A DNA stretch of 36,326 nt from a virus. The stretch spans positions 1 through 36,326 of IMG/VR virus record IMGVR_UViG_3300009132_000016; one strand, given 5' to 3'. The notes below the pieces were generated by a model. That model was given only the letters and a program-made list of their open reading frames with translations. It did no database searches and had not been told where the DNA came from. Shown here in pieces: positions 1 through 8,444 of this stretch (within the stretch, counting starts at the first letter, position 1; the number at the start of each line of letters is the position of its first letter). The position numbers and the translations under genes are program-made.

Positions 1-99
1 GTCTGCGTAAAGCTGACCACTCCACTATCACATACACCAACATACCCAACCCGGAAAGCAAAGAAATACAAACCATCATACTTACCCATGCAATATTAA
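1..99 (+). CDS. Possible C-terminal end of a gene cut by the window edge
   Basis: Frame 1 is open from base 1 to a TAA at 97-99, giving about 32 residues that are lysine- and proline-rich near the end. The stop lies 12 bases before the ATG at 112, a spacing like the rest of this genome. If the window ends are contiguous, this frame is the in-frame continuation of the open reading frame starting at 36162, giving a product of about 87 residues. Frame 3 is also open (to a TAA at 171-173) and cannot be excluded, but in a circular reading it has no upstream start. No family is recognised. Confidence 0.3.
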   Translation, partial: VCVKLTTPLSHTPTYPTRKAKKYKPSYLPMQY

Positions 100-111
100 C
101 ACACAAACTAC

Positions 112-315
112 ATGACCCAGAAAGAACTAATCGAAAAAACGCTAGTATTACAAGACGCCGTAACCGCCTATAAAACAATACTAGAAACTATAGAATACCA
201 CCTCAATGAGCTGTTATTAGACATGAACAACCAAACTCTGAATTTAGATGAGCCTCCTAGCAATAAAACGTCAAACAACCAAGGATATAGAGGCCCAAAT
301 AGGAACCCTATCTAG
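112..315 (+). CDS. Small hypothetical protein, helical N-terminal half
   Basis: This 67-residue product has an amphipathic, leucine-rich helix-like stretch over residues 4-40 and a polar Asn/Pro-rich tail. No family is recognised. The start is an ATG with no Shine-Dalgarno sequence. Its last 68 bases overlap the start of the GP88-like gene in another frame. It sits in the A-rich accessory block upstream of the RNA polymerase, where T7-like phages keep small host-takeover genes. That role is inferred from position only. Confidence 0.5.
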   Translation: MTQKELIEKTLVLQDAVTAYKTILETIEYHLNELLLDMNNQTLNLDEPPSNKTSNNQGYRGPNRNPI

Positions 316-919
316 GCCCTCTAAAATGCCATGCCACGGCTACAGTCTCCCGGCCACAGAATGTAAACGAGGCTCAATACTGCGTAAAATAGAAAACTCA
401 GTATGCTCAGACTGTTACGCCCTTAAAAACAGGTATCTGTTCGACAACGTTCAAAAAGCACTACACAAAAGACTTGACGCCTTGCTATCAGATACCTTCA
501 CTTGGCAACACCTAATAACAGAACTCATCAACCGCAAAGAAAAAAGCGGTTACTTCAGATGGCACGACAGCGGAGACATCCAAAGCCCAGAGCACCTGTC
601 AGCCATCAACAACATAGCTTTTGCCCTTCCCCACATAATATTCTGGATACCCACTAGGGAATTTGGTGTTGTGAAGGAATGGGTAAAGACCAACGAAGTA
701 GCGCCAAACCTTACCATAAGGATAAGCGCCAACACCATTGGCCAAACCCTGCGTCGCCCCTCCATAGGAACCGCGAATATAACTACATCATCAGTAGGGG
801 TGACGCAGAATCTCTCAGACAGCAAAAACTGTCCAGCATCTAAGCAAAACAACCAATGCAAAGACTGTAGGTCTTGTTGGGACACCCAAGTCTCCAACAT
901 AAACTACACACAGCATTGA
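248..919 (+). CDS. GP88-family phage protein (gene product 88 domain)
   Basis: The 223-residue product matches the conserved pattern of the phage GP88 family. A CxGYSLPA segment (residues 29-36) is followed by CxxCYALKxRY (53-63), FRWHDSGDIQS (103-113), FWIPTRE (132-138) and a Cys-rich C-terminus (C195, C204, C207, C210). The eight Cys residues and the His/Asp motif suggest a metal or cofactor site, but the biochemical role of the family is unknown to me. The start at 248 overlaps the preceding small gene by 68 bases. An internal ATG at 326 would avoid the overlap but would cut into the domain. The stop TGA overlaps a possible TTG start at 916. No Shine-Dalgarno sequence is seen. Confidence 0.85.
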   Translation: MSLLAIKRQTTKDIEAQIGTLSRPSKMPCHGYSLPATECKRGSILRKIENSVCSDCYALKNRYLFDNVQKALHKRLDALLSDTFTWQHLITELINRKEKSGYFRWHDSGDIQSPEHLSAINNIAFALPHIIFWIPTREFGVVKEWVKTNEVAPNLTIRISANTIGQTLRRPSIGTANITTSSVGVTQNLSDSKNCPASKQNNQCKDCRSCWDTQVSNINYTQH

Positions 920-1041
920 CCAACAAGACCAAAGAGAGACTAAAAGATGCGTGGTGGTGTTTCCTATACACATTACCCTTCATACATTGGATATTGTTAA
1001 TAGGTTTTCTGTATAAACTATACCAACACAACACGCAATAA
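916..1041 (+). CDS. Very small putative membrane protein, TTG start
   Basis: A 41-codon frame starts at TTG 916, overlapping the stop of the GP88 gene (TTGA). It begins with a charged segment rich in Lys/Arg/Glu, then has a hydrophobic, Trp-rich stretch from about residue 13 to 35 (motifs AWWCFLYTL and WILLIGFLYKL) that would span a membrane once. It stops 4 bases before the stem of a strong terminator. No homologue is recognised. The support is the clean overlap, the membrane-like composition and the terminator position. The TTG start and missing RBS keep confidence moderate. Confidence 0.4.
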   Translation: MTNKTKERLKDAWWCFLYTLPFIHWILLIGFLYKLYQHNTQ

Positions 1042-1045
1042 CCGC

Positions 1046-1088
1046 AAGGGAGAACCCGGCTTCATAGCTAGGTTCTCCCTTTTCTTTT
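1046..1088 (+). terminator. Rho-independent terminator ending the left accessory block
   Basis: A perfect 11-bp stem, AAGGGAGAACC (1046-1056) with GGTTCTCCCTT (1071-1081), surrounds a 14-base loop and is followed by a T-rich tract (1080-1088). It would stop transcription from the upstream small genes before the RNA polymerase gene, implying that the polymerase has its own promoter in 1090-1228. Confidence 0.85.
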
Positions 1089-1116
1089 GCGAACACAACC
1101 ATCCACAACCCCGCCT

Positions 1117-1190
1117 ACTATCACCTGATTGCGTCCGGCTACGCCTGTAAGTCGTTTCACTATCATTTGATTGCGGCCGCCTATAATACT
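1117..1190 (+). promoter_or_regulatory. Repeated ACTATCA elements, candidate phage or early promoters before the RNA polymerase
   Basis: Two copies of a composite element lie 42 bases apart: ACTATCA at 1117 followed by TGATTGCGTCCGGCTAC (1126-1142), and ACTATCA at 1159 followed by TGATTGCGGCCGCCTA (1168-1183). The bases before the second copy, TAAGTCGTTTCACTATC (1148-1164), resemble the T7 promoter core TAATACGACTCACTATA. A TATAAT string is at 1182-1187. The same composite element recurs at 35043-35077. The position between a terminator and the polymerase gene supports a promoter or operator, but no transcript start can be read from sequence. Confidence 0.45.
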
Positions 1191-1228
1191 CTTGACTTAC
1201 CCAGCAGCCTGTAGTAAATGCCATCGCT

Positions 1229-3646
1229 ATGGCCCAAATCACGCAAGAAGAACTGAATAATTCAATGGTAACTCTTGGCATTGGGCGTTACCGAGCAAAG
1301 ATAGAGAGCGCTAAAGGCCGGGACGCCGAGATGGAAACTAGATACGGCCAAACGCTGATGCGTAGCGCCTTGCCTAATTACACCACAAAAATCAGTGAAT
1401 GGCTAGATACCGTAAAAGATTACGCTACGCCAGCTAGATACCAGTTAGAATTACAAACGCTGGAACCTAAAGTGATTGCTTATATCGCTACACGCGCAAT
1501 CATAGACAGCATAACAAAAAAGCGGCCTTTGTCTCAAGTCGCTATTTATCTAGGGGCTAGACTGGAAGACGAAATTCGATGCCGTTTTTTGCTAGAAAAC
1601 AATGAGGAAAAAGGCTCTGGTATTTTGTTGGGAGCTAAACGCAGAAAAGGGTTAAACGCTAAAGTCCGACACATTCGCTCGTCTATGAAAAACGAGGTAA
1701 AGAAAGGTCTCATGCCGGAATTTAAAAAGTGGGCTATTAGAGACAAGGCTAACGCAGGTTTAACAGCCGTAGAGCTTTTCCGTAGCTGCACCGGGTTGAT
1801 TGAATACAACTACGTCCTTGAAAGAGCTGGTAGACGACCGACGCGCTTCGTAGCACCCACCAATGAACTCATAGATTGGATTGAGAACTACAATGACAGC
1901 CGGGAACTTATTGAACCCTTCTGGATGCCTACCGTAGACCTCCCGGAGCCTTGGACGGGTATCTGGAGTGGTGGTTATTCACAGGACGACAGGCTACCTC
2001 CTGTTTGTTTTATCAAGTCTTCTAACATGGACTACCTTCGTTCTATTGACGGAGGGCTTGAAGAATCCATGGAAGCTGTAAACTGCATTCAACAGACTCC
2101 TTGGGAAATAAACTCAGAAGTCAAAAAGGTGTTTGAGTGGGCTTGGGAAAACAATGTAACCATCGGGGACCTTCCAAACCGAAAAGACGAGGAACTACCT
2201 CCCATGCCGAGGGACTTTAAGACCAACAAAGATTCCAATACAAACTGGAGACGAGAGGCTGCTAAAATATACGACATCAATCTATCGACAAAGTCCCGGC
2301 GTCTACTGACCGCAAAAGTTCTTCACCTAGCAAATAAGTTTGAGGGAAGTCGATTCTTCTTTCCTTCCAACGTAGATTGGAGGGGTAGGGTCTACAACAT
2401 TCCGTCCTTCCTAAACATCCAAAACGCTGACCCCTCAAGGGGGTTGTTGAGGTTCTTCCGCTCAGAAAAAGTCCAAACGCCTGAACAAGCGCGGTGGTTG
2501 GCTATTCACGGAGCGAACACCTACGGTAACGACAAGGTGACTCTGGACGAGCGCGTGGAGTGGGCTAACAGCTACGCGGAGGAGGCTCAGTTGATTGCGT
2601 CCGACCCCACCAAACATCTCTCTTGGAAAGACGCCGACAGTCCTTGGCAACACCTCGCGTGGTGCTTTGAATGGGCTGAATACGCACGCACCGGGAAAGT
2701 AAAAACCAAACTACCATGCGCTCAGGATGCTACCAACAACGGCTTACAGCTACTCGCTTGTCTAACACAATGTGAAGAGACAGCATACGCCACCAACGCA
2801 GCGCCTACTCCAGCTCCACAGGACATCTATGCGGTCATCGCTGCGAGAGCTGTTAGTCAACTACAAAAAGACGCTGATTCTGGTAATGTAATAGCTCGTA
2901 AATGGTTGTCTTTTGGCGTTGACAGAAAAGCCACAAAGCGACCCACCATGGTATATCCGTATGGAGGCACATTCTACTCATGTCGCGCCTACATTGACGA
3001 ATGGTATCAGGACAGATTACGAAAAGAACACGCCGACAATCCCTTCAGCGAATCCGAGCGCTTCAAGGTCACTGGCTACCTTTCTAAGTTTATTTGGAGA
3101 GCCATTCAGGACGTGTTTGATAAGCCGACCAAGTGTATGCAATACCTACAAGGAGTAGCTAAAGTATTGACGCGAGCCGGGAAGGACGTGAAGTGGACAA
3201 GCCCTTCAGGTTTCCCGGTGTTGCAGCACTACACCAAGCAAACATCGAAGTCAGTTTCAACCAAGATTGCAGGGGAGGCAACGTGGGTAAACTTCCGAGA
3301 CAGCACCGACGAACTAAGTGTGGCAAGAGCAAAACAAGGAATTTCTCCAAATTTTGTTCACTCCCTTGATGCGTCCATTTTGACCCGGACTGTGGTTTAC
3401 GCTAACTCACTGGGTATCTACGACTTTGCGTGTATTCACGACTCCTTTGGGACCCACTCAACACGCTCTCAAGAACTCGCAGATTCGATAAGAAAAGCGG
3501 CTTCCGAAATTTTTAGTGTTGACCTCCTTCGAGATTTCGACAATACCTTGCGGCGTTCTGACACAGAGTTAGAATACCCTGAGTTACCTGAGTATGGAAC
3601 ATTCGACCCAACTACGGTCAAACATAGTCAGTATCTCTTCAGTTAA
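1229..3646 (+). CDS. Single-subunit phage DNA-dependent RNA polymerase (T7 gp1 family)
   Basis: This 805-residue enzyme transcribes the replication and late genes from phage-specific promoters. Diagnostic motifs are DWRGRVY (D383 onward), the motif A region with catalytic Asp in AQDATNNG (D500), the motif B region DRKATKRPTMVYPYG (565-579, Arg/Lys of the O helix), PNFVHSLDAS, and motif C with HDSFG (H737, catalytic D738). The C-terminus ends in FS, close to the FA/FAFA foot of T7-type enzymes. T7 gp1 is 883 residues, so this one is somewhat short. The ATG follows the candidate promoter repeats, and the SSB gene follows after 22 bases. Confidence 0.98.
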   Translation: MAQITQEELNNSMVTLGIGRYRAKIESAKGRDAEMETRYGQTLMRSALPNYTTKISEWLDTVKDYATPARYQLELQTLEPKVIAYIATRAIIDSITKKRPLSQVAIYLGARLEDEIRCRFLLENNEEKGSGILLGAKRRKGLNAKVRHIRSSMKNEVKKGLMPEFKKWAIRDKANAGLTAVELFRSCTGLIEYNYVLERAGRRPTRFVAPTNELIDWIENYNDSRELIEPFWMPTVDLPEPWTGIWSGGYSQDDRLPPVCFIKSSNMDYLRSIDGGLEESMEAVNCIQQTPWEINSEVKKVFEWAWENNVTIGDLPNRKDEELPPMPRDFKTNKDSNTNWRREAAKIYDINLSTKSRRLLTAKVLHLANKFEGSRFFFPSNVDWRGRVYNIPSFLNIQNADPSRGLLRFFRSEKVQTPEQARWLAIHGANTYGNDKVTLDERVEWANSYAEEAQLIASDPTKHLSWKDADSPWQHLAWCFEWAEYARTGKVKTKLPCAQDATNNGLQLLACLTQCEETAYATNAAPTPAPQDIYAVIAARAVSQLQKDADSGNVIARKWLSFGVDRKATKRPTMVYPYGGTFYSCRAYIDEWYQDRLRKEHADNPFSESERFKVTGYLSKFIWRAIQDVFDKPTKCMQYLQGVAKVLTRAGKDVKWTSPSGFPVLQHYTKQTSKSVSTKIAGEATWVNFRDSTDELSVARAKQGISPNFVHSLDASILTRTVVYANSLGIYDFACIHDSFGTHSTRSQELADSIRKAASEIFSVDLLRDFDNTLRRSDTELEYPELPEYGTFDPTTVKHSQYLFS

Positions 3647-3668
3647 AACCAAACACAACTACTACAAA

Positions 3669-4265
3669 ATGAGTAAAGACGTAAATAAGTTAGTCACCCC
3701 CATCGGAACCGCAGTCTACCCTAAGTTGGTAGAACCTGACACAGCCTTCGATGAAGCAGGGGTTTATACCTGTAAGCTCCATGTAACCAAAGAGGAGTTC
3801 GCAGAGTTCAAAGCTAAAGTGGATAAGATGGCTGACGCCGCCTACGCCGCTGAATGCACAGCACAAGGAAAAGAGGTGCGAAAAGCAACTAGCTGCCCTG
3901 TGCGTATCACCCAAGATGGTGACTACGAAATCCTAGCCAAACAGAAAGCTAAGGTTACCACCCGCAAAGGAGAGACCATCGAATTCAATATTCCTCTCTA
4001 CGACAGCCAAGTCAAAATCATCGACAACAAACCTAAGATTGGTTCAGGTTCTCGTATTCGTATGAGTGTTATTTTCAGTCCTTGGTTTGTTTCATCGCAA
4101 GGCTGGGGTTACACTCTCCGACTCAAAGAGGCTCAGGTCTTGGAGTTGGTTGAATACGGAGGTGGAGGAGGTTCTTCCTTCAGTGCCGAGGCTGATGGCT
4201 ATACTTCTCAAGGAGAAAACTTGAATGATGCCTTGGAGACACAAGACCCGGTCGCACCGTTCTAA
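3669..4265 (+). CDS. Single-stranded DNA-binding protein (T7 gp2.5-like)
   Basis: The 198-residue product coats single-stranded DNA at the fork and coordinates the polymerase and primase-helicase. The OB-fold-like body (about residues 5-160, with conserved KLVTPIGTAVYPKL near the start) is followed by a Gly/Ser linker and an acidic tail ending in Phe (ETQDPVAPF), the T7 gp2.5 signature for docking partner proteins. An in-frame upstream start at 3594 lies inside the RNA polymerase gene. The ATG at 3669 gives a natural N-terminus and non-overlapping spacing. It overlaps the endonuclease gene by 41 bases at its end. Confidence 0.9.
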   Translation: MSKDVNKLVTPIGTAVYPKLVEPDTAFDEAGVYTCKLHVTKEEFAEFKAKVDKMADAAYAAECTAQGKEVRKATSCPVRITQDGDYEILAKQKAKVTTRKGETIEFNIPLYDSQVKIIDNKPKIGSGSRIRMSVIFSPWFVSSQGWGYTLRLKEAQVLELVEYGGGGGSSFSAEADGYTSQGENLNDALETQDPVAPF

Positions 4266-4614
4266 CGGTTACCGCTCACGTTTCGAGGAAAGGTTGGCGC
4301 TTGGCTTGGAAAAGCGAGGCGTCAGCTTCTCCTACGAGACGGAGAGGTTCAGCTACACCGTAGTTCGACACTACACACCCGACTTCATCCTCGATAATGG
4401 GGTGTTGATTGAAGTTAAGGGTTATTTCACTTCAGCAGACCGGACAAAGCACCTAAAAGTCCGTGAATCTAATCCAACCCTAGATATACGTTTTTGTTTC
4501 CAGAACGCTAAAAACAAGCTCAACAAAAAAAGCAAAACGAGCTATAGCGACTGGTGCGAAAAGCATGGGTTTCAATGGTGCGAAAAAGTAATACCAGAAG
4601 AATGGGTTTCATAA
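4225..4614 (+). CDS. Endonuclease I, Holliday junction resolvase (T7 gp3-like)
   Basis: This 129-residue enzyme cleaves branched DNA during recombination and host DNA breakdown. It aligns along its length with T7 endonuclease I: SRFEERL (E21), YTPDFILDNGVLIEVKG with the catalytic PD-(D/E)xK set D53, E63 and K65, then TKHLKVRE, YSDWCEKHG and IPEEW near the end. Two adjacent ATGs (4225, 4228) are possible starts. An AAGGAG lies 9 bases upstream, one of few SD-like sites here, though it is inside the SSB coding sequence. The end overlaps the primase-helicase start by 13 bases. Confidence 0.95.
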   Translation: MMPWRHKTRSHRSNGYRSRFEERLALGLEKRGVSFSYETERFSYTVVRHYTPDFILDNGVLIEVKGYFTSADRTKHLKVRESNPTLDIRFCFQNAKNKLNKKSKTSYSDWCEKHGFQWCEKVIPEEWVS

Positions 4615-6227
4615 ACACACACTTGCCGTGCGAAGAGTGCGGCAGCAGCGACGGCCTCGCCGTCAACGAAGACGGCAGCTCAAAATGCTTCGTATGCGGC
4701 ACGTTTACACCGAGCCGTAACAGCCAACACAACAAAGAACAGAACACACAAATGCAGCAGACAGAACAACATAGAGATACACCACAGTTCATACAAGGAG
4801 ACGTCATGGCTCTCCCAAACAGAGGTCTACACAAAGACGTCTGTCAGCGGTATGATTACCGCATCGGTGAACACAATGGTAAACCATGCCATGTAGCAAC
4901 CTACCGCAACCCCGAGAGAACCATCGTAAGTCAAAAGGTTCGTTTCGAGGGCAAGGACTTCACCTCCATTGGTAGTCCTACCTATTTCTGGGGCCAGCAC
5001 CTTTGGCCCAACGGAGGTAAACGTCTCACCATTACAGAGGGAGAGATTGATTGCCTAACGGTAGCTCAGGTAGTAGGGGAAGGTAAGTGGCCTGTGGTCA
5101 GTCTACCGAGCGGAGCACAAGGAGCCAAGCGCGTCTTTCAGAAACAGATGAAGTGGCTTGAGAAGTTCGATGAGGTCATCCTCATGTTCGACAACGACGA
5201 ACCGGGTAACGCTGCTGCTGAAGCTTGTAGCCATGTCTTACCCGCTGGGACTTGTAAGATTGCTCGCCTTACCATGAAAGACCCTAACGAGCTGCTCATG
5301 GAAGGACGCAGCCGAGAAATCGTTGACGCATACTGGCAAGCTAAAGTCTGGAGACCTGACACTATCATGGACGGGGCTGAGCTGTTTGACCGACTTACAA
5401 CCAGTAAAGTAAACGACAGCGTCCCGTATCCTTGGGACGGTCTAAACGACAAGACACATGGTCTACGCTTGGGAGAGATTGTTACGCTATGCGCTGGCTC
5501 TGGTATCGGTAAGAGCGCTGTTGCCAAAGAGCTTGCTCACCACCTCCTCAAGCACACCAACAAAAAGATTGGTTACATAGCTCTTGAGGAGTCCATCGAA
5601 AGGACCGCTAACTCCATCATCGGACTGGAGATGAACAAGCTTTTGCACCTTGAGCCTATTAAGGTGGACGATGACTACAGGAGCGCATTCGACAACACGG
5701 TAGGTAGTGGACGAGTTTTCTTCTACGACCATTGGGGTAGCCTTGACTCGGACAACCTACTCAATCACATCCGATACATGGCTAAAGCGCTTGGTGTTCA
5801 ATACCTCGTTCTTGACCATTTAAGTATCGTTGTTTCAGGTCTCGACGGCGGGGACGAGCGGAGGCTCATCGACAACACAATGACCAAGCTTCGCGCTCTT
5901 GTTGAAGAGTGTGGTATTGGTCTTGTCCTTGTTAGTCACCTCAAGCGACCAGAGGGACGAGGCCATGAGAACGGAGCGGAGACCACCTTGGCTCAACTTC
6001 GTGGAAGTGCTGCCATAGCTCAACTAAGTGACATGGTTTTAGGACTGGAGCGCGACCAACAGGACGCCGAGGCTCGCAACATAACCAACGTGCGAGTGTT
6101 GAAGAACCGCTTCAGTGGTGACACTGGTCTAGCCGTCACGCTGCGCTTTAGTCATATCACTGGACGCCTCACAGAAGAAGAAATAGCAGCAGACCCGGTT
6201 GAGACCGAGCAAACACCGTTCAGTTAA
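4602..6227 (+). CDS. Bifunctional primase-helicase (T7 gp4-like)
   Basis: The 541-residue protein makes RNA primers and unwinds DNA ahead of the polymerase. The N-terminal zinc-binding domain has two CxxC pairs (LPCEECGSSDG and CFVCG). The TOPRIM primase core has TITEGEIDCLT and LMFDNDEPG. The DnaB-like helicase has Walker A GSGIGKS (K304), Walker B YLVLDHLSIVVSG, the LVSHLKRP motif, LRGSAAIAQLSDM and an arginine-finger region VRVLKNRFSGDTG. T7 gp4A is 566 residues. The ATG at 4602 places the zinc finger near the N-terminus as in T7. A GTG at 4554 would add 16 residues inside the endonuclease gene. Confidence 0.96.
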   Translation: MGFINTHLPCEECGSSDGLAVNEDGSSKCFVCGTFTPSRNSQHNKEQNTQMQQTEQHRDTPQFIQGDVMALPNRGLHKDVCQRYDYRIGEHNGKPCHVATYRNPERTIVSQKVRFEGKDFTSIGSPTYFWGQHLWPNGGKRLTITEGEIDCLTVAQVVGEGKWPVVSLPSGAQGAKRVFQKQMKWLEKFDEVILMFDNDEPGNAAAEACSHVLPAGTCKIARLTMKDPNELLMEGRSREIVDAYWQAKVWRPDTIMDGAELFDRLTTSKVNDSVPYPWDGLNDKTHGLRLGEIVTLCAGSGIGKSAVAKELAHHLLKHTNKKIGYIALEESIERTANSIIGLEMNKLLHLEPIKVDDDYRSAFDNTVGSGRVFFYDHWGSLDSDNLLNHIRYMAKALGVQYLVLDHLSIVVSGLDGGDERRLIDNTMTKLRALVEECGIGLVLVSHLKRPEGRGHENGAETTLAQLRGSAAIAQLSDMVLGLERDQQDAEARNITNVRVLKNRFSGDTGLAVTLRFSHITGRLTEEEIAADPVETEQTPFS

Positions 6228-6230
6228 TTT

Positions 6231-6593
6231 ATGGAATACAACAGCAACTTTAAGTATGACCTCAAAGTCGGACAAGTGGCAGAGCAAGCTCTCGCTGACA
6301 TCCTCGAAAACAAAACCATCGAAGTCAAACGTGACCTCAAAGCAAAGACTACTGGCAATGTATTTGTCGAGTTTGAATCAAGGGGCAAGCCGTCTGGTAT
6401 TGCCAAATCAGAAGCTGACTTTTGGTGCTTCGTTCTGGAGGACCGTTATGTCATCCTTTCGGCTGAAGAACTTAAAAAGCTTGTTGAACCGCTAAAAGGA
6501 ACTGAAAGAGAAAAGCGCGGGGGCGATAACAACACCTCCAAAGGCGTATTACTAAGAACACACGAACTGATAACCAACACGAACACACCATGA
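6231..6593 (+). CDS. Small PD-(D/E)xK nuclease-like protein
   Basis: The 120-residue product has the pattern IEVKRD (E31, K33), VFVEFES (E47), GKPSGIAKSEADFW (52-65) and a strand ending in YVILS. This arrangement resembles the small PD-(D/E)xK nuclease-like proteins found beside polymerase genes in other marine podoviruses. The assignment rests on motif spacing rather than on a full alignment, so activity is inferred. The ATG is 4 bases after the primase-helicase stop, and the last 4 bases overlap the DNA polymerase start (ATGA), which suggests translational coupling with the replisome genes. Confidence 0.65.
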   Translation: MEYNSNFKYDLKVGQVAEQALADILENKTIEVKRDLKAKTTGNVFVEFESRGKPSGIAKSEADFWCFVLEDRYVILSAEELKKLVEPLKGTEREKRGGDNNTSKGVLLRTHELITNTNTP

Positions 6594-8443
6594 AGAAAAT
6601 AGTATTAGACATAGAAACCAACGCAATCGAAGATTGGGAGAATCTAACAGACCTAGAGACCATCCATTGCATTAGCATGATGGACTTAGAGACTGGCCAG
6701 ATGCACTCCTACAACAGCCAGACGCCGGGAGAGATTACAAACGCCATGAGTATAATTGGCGCGGCTGACATCGTCATCGGCCACAACTCCATCGGGTTTG
6801 ATTGGCCAGCGCTGTTGAAGATGGACGTGGGCGGTGAGCTTTCTCTGGACCCACCCTTTGTAATCGACACAAAGATTATGGCCAAGTGTGTTTACCCAGA
6901 CCTAAAGAACCACGACTTCAGAGAGAAGAGTGTTGAGATTAGATACGCAGGTAGTCACTCGCTGAAGTGCTGGGGTATGCGCTTGGGTATTCACAAGGAC
7001 AGCCACGGCGAAACCGAGGACTGGACTAAGTGGTCTCAGGAAATGCAGGACTACTGTGAGCAAGACGTAAGGGTGACCGCTAAGCTTTACGAGCACTTAC
7101 AAAAGCTCGCACCAAGTAAAAACGCTTTGTTGCTTGAGCACCAGTTTGCTCAGGAGATTCAAAAGCAAGTCAGCAACGGTTTTCCGTTTGACGAAGAGAA
7201 AGCCAAAGCTCTCACAGCGAAGCTTATGACTCGCCGTGTGGAGTTGAGCGACGAGCTTCAAGAGCTTTTCAAGCCGACAGTGAAGGAGACCAAGTCGCCT
7301 ATTGGCTGGTCTGTTTCTGTGGAAGATAAAACCTACACAGCGCCCACCAAAACTAAGCTCAAGACAGTGCTCAAAGAAGCAGGTCTTAAGCAGTCTCTAG
7401 TCAACGGTGCAACCAAGTTAGCCAACAAGACCAAGACCATTCCTTTTAATCCCGGTTCACGCGACCAAATCGCAGCGCGTCTCATCGAGCAGGGGTGGAA
7501 ACCAGCAGCCTACGAAGGCAAGCGCCCAGCAATCAACGAAGCGGTTCTCAAGGACATAGGGACGCCAGCAGCGCTCAAGCTACTGGAATACCTCCTCGTC
7601 CAGAAGAGACTAGGAGCGCTTGCGGAAGGTAAAAACGCTTGGATGACCATGGTGCGTAACGGTCGTATCCACGGCAACGTAGATACGCTAGGAGCTTACT
7701 CCGGTCGCTGCTCTCACTACAAACCGAACTTGGGACAGATACCCGCCACCAGAGCCCCATACGGAGGTGAGTGCCGTGAGTTATTCAAGGCTCCAGACAA
7801 CAAGGTTCTAGTTGGAGCTGACGCTTCGGGAATCGAGTTGCGAGTATTAGCCCACTACTTATCTAATTGGGATGAAGGAAGCTACGCCAAGACGATTGTC
7901 GAGGGTGACATCCACACCGCGAACCAAGAAGCCGCTGGATTGTCTACTCGCGACGAAGCGAAAAAATTCATATACATGTGGTTATACGGCGCTGGTGATG
8001 CAGCCATTGGTGCGATTGTGGACGGTGGAGAACGCGAAGGTAGAACTCTGAAGGAGCAGTTCCTCGCCAAGATTCCCGCCGTTGCCTCTCTGATGAAAGC
8101 CATCGAGCAGTCAGTGACACGCAGCGCCACCATCAAGGGTCTTGACGGTCGCGTCATACCAGCACGCAAGGCGTTCTCCGCATTGAACCTCGTATGTCAA
8201 TCAGCCGCAGCCGTCATCATGAAGAAGGCGTTGGTGTTGTTTGCTGAGAGTGCCAACGACGAGGACTACGAGATGCACGGTAACGTCCACGATGAGGTTC
8301 AGTTTTCTTGCGACCCTGACAAAGCCGACGAGCTTGGTCAGTTGTTTGTGGACAGCATCAAGAAAGCTGGCGAGGTGTTGAACGTCCAGTGTCCTCTTGA
8401 CGGAGAATACAAGGTGGGCGCTAACTGGAAGGAGACTCACTAA
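6590..8443 (+). CDS. Family A DNA polymerase (T7 gp5-like)
   Basis: The 617-residue replicative polymerase carries a 3'-5' proofreading domain (LDIET with D7 and E9, HNSIGFDWPAL, YCEQDVRVT) and the polymerase core: GAYSGRCSHYKPNLGQIP, motif A GADASGIELR (D411), motif B RDEAKKFIYMWLYGAGD with the Tyr of FIY conserved, and motif C VHDEVQ (D568, E569). It is shorter than T7 gp5 (704). The segment between ELFKPT and FNPGSRD, where T7 has the thioredoxin-binding loop, is about 55 residues rather than about 75. It overlaps the preceding gene by 4 bases and is followed 1 base later by the exonuclease. Confidence 0.97.
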   Translation: MKKIVLDIETNAIEDWENLTDLETIHCISMMDLETGQMHSYNSQTPGEITNAMSIIGAADIVIGHNSIGFDWPALLKMDVGGELSLDPPFVIDTKIMAKCVYPDLKNHDFREKSVEIRYAGSHSLKCWGMRLGIHKDSHGETEDWTKWSQEMQDYCEQDVRVTAKLYEHLQKLAPSKNALLLEHQFAQEIQKQVSNGFPFDEEKAKALTAKLMTRRVELSDELQELFKPTVKETKSPIGWSVSVEDKTYTAPTKTKLKTVLKEAGLKQSLVNGATKLANKTKTIPFNPGSRDQIAARLIEQGWKPAAYEGKRPAINEAVLKDIGTPAALKLLEYLLVQKRLGALAEGKNAWMTMVRNGRIHGNVDTLGAYSGRCSHYKPNLGQIPATRAPYGGECRELFKAPDNKVLVGADASGIELRVLAHYLSNWDEGSYAKTIVEGDIHTANQEAAGLSTRDEAKKFIYMWLYGAGDAAIGAIVDGGEREGRTLKEQFLAKIPAVASLMKAIEQSVTRSATIKGLDGRVIPARKAFSALNLVCQSAAAVIMKKALVLFAESANDEDYEMHGNVHDEVQFSCDPDKADELGQLFVDSIKKAGEVLNVQCPLDGEYKVGANWKETH

Positions 8444-8444
8444 C

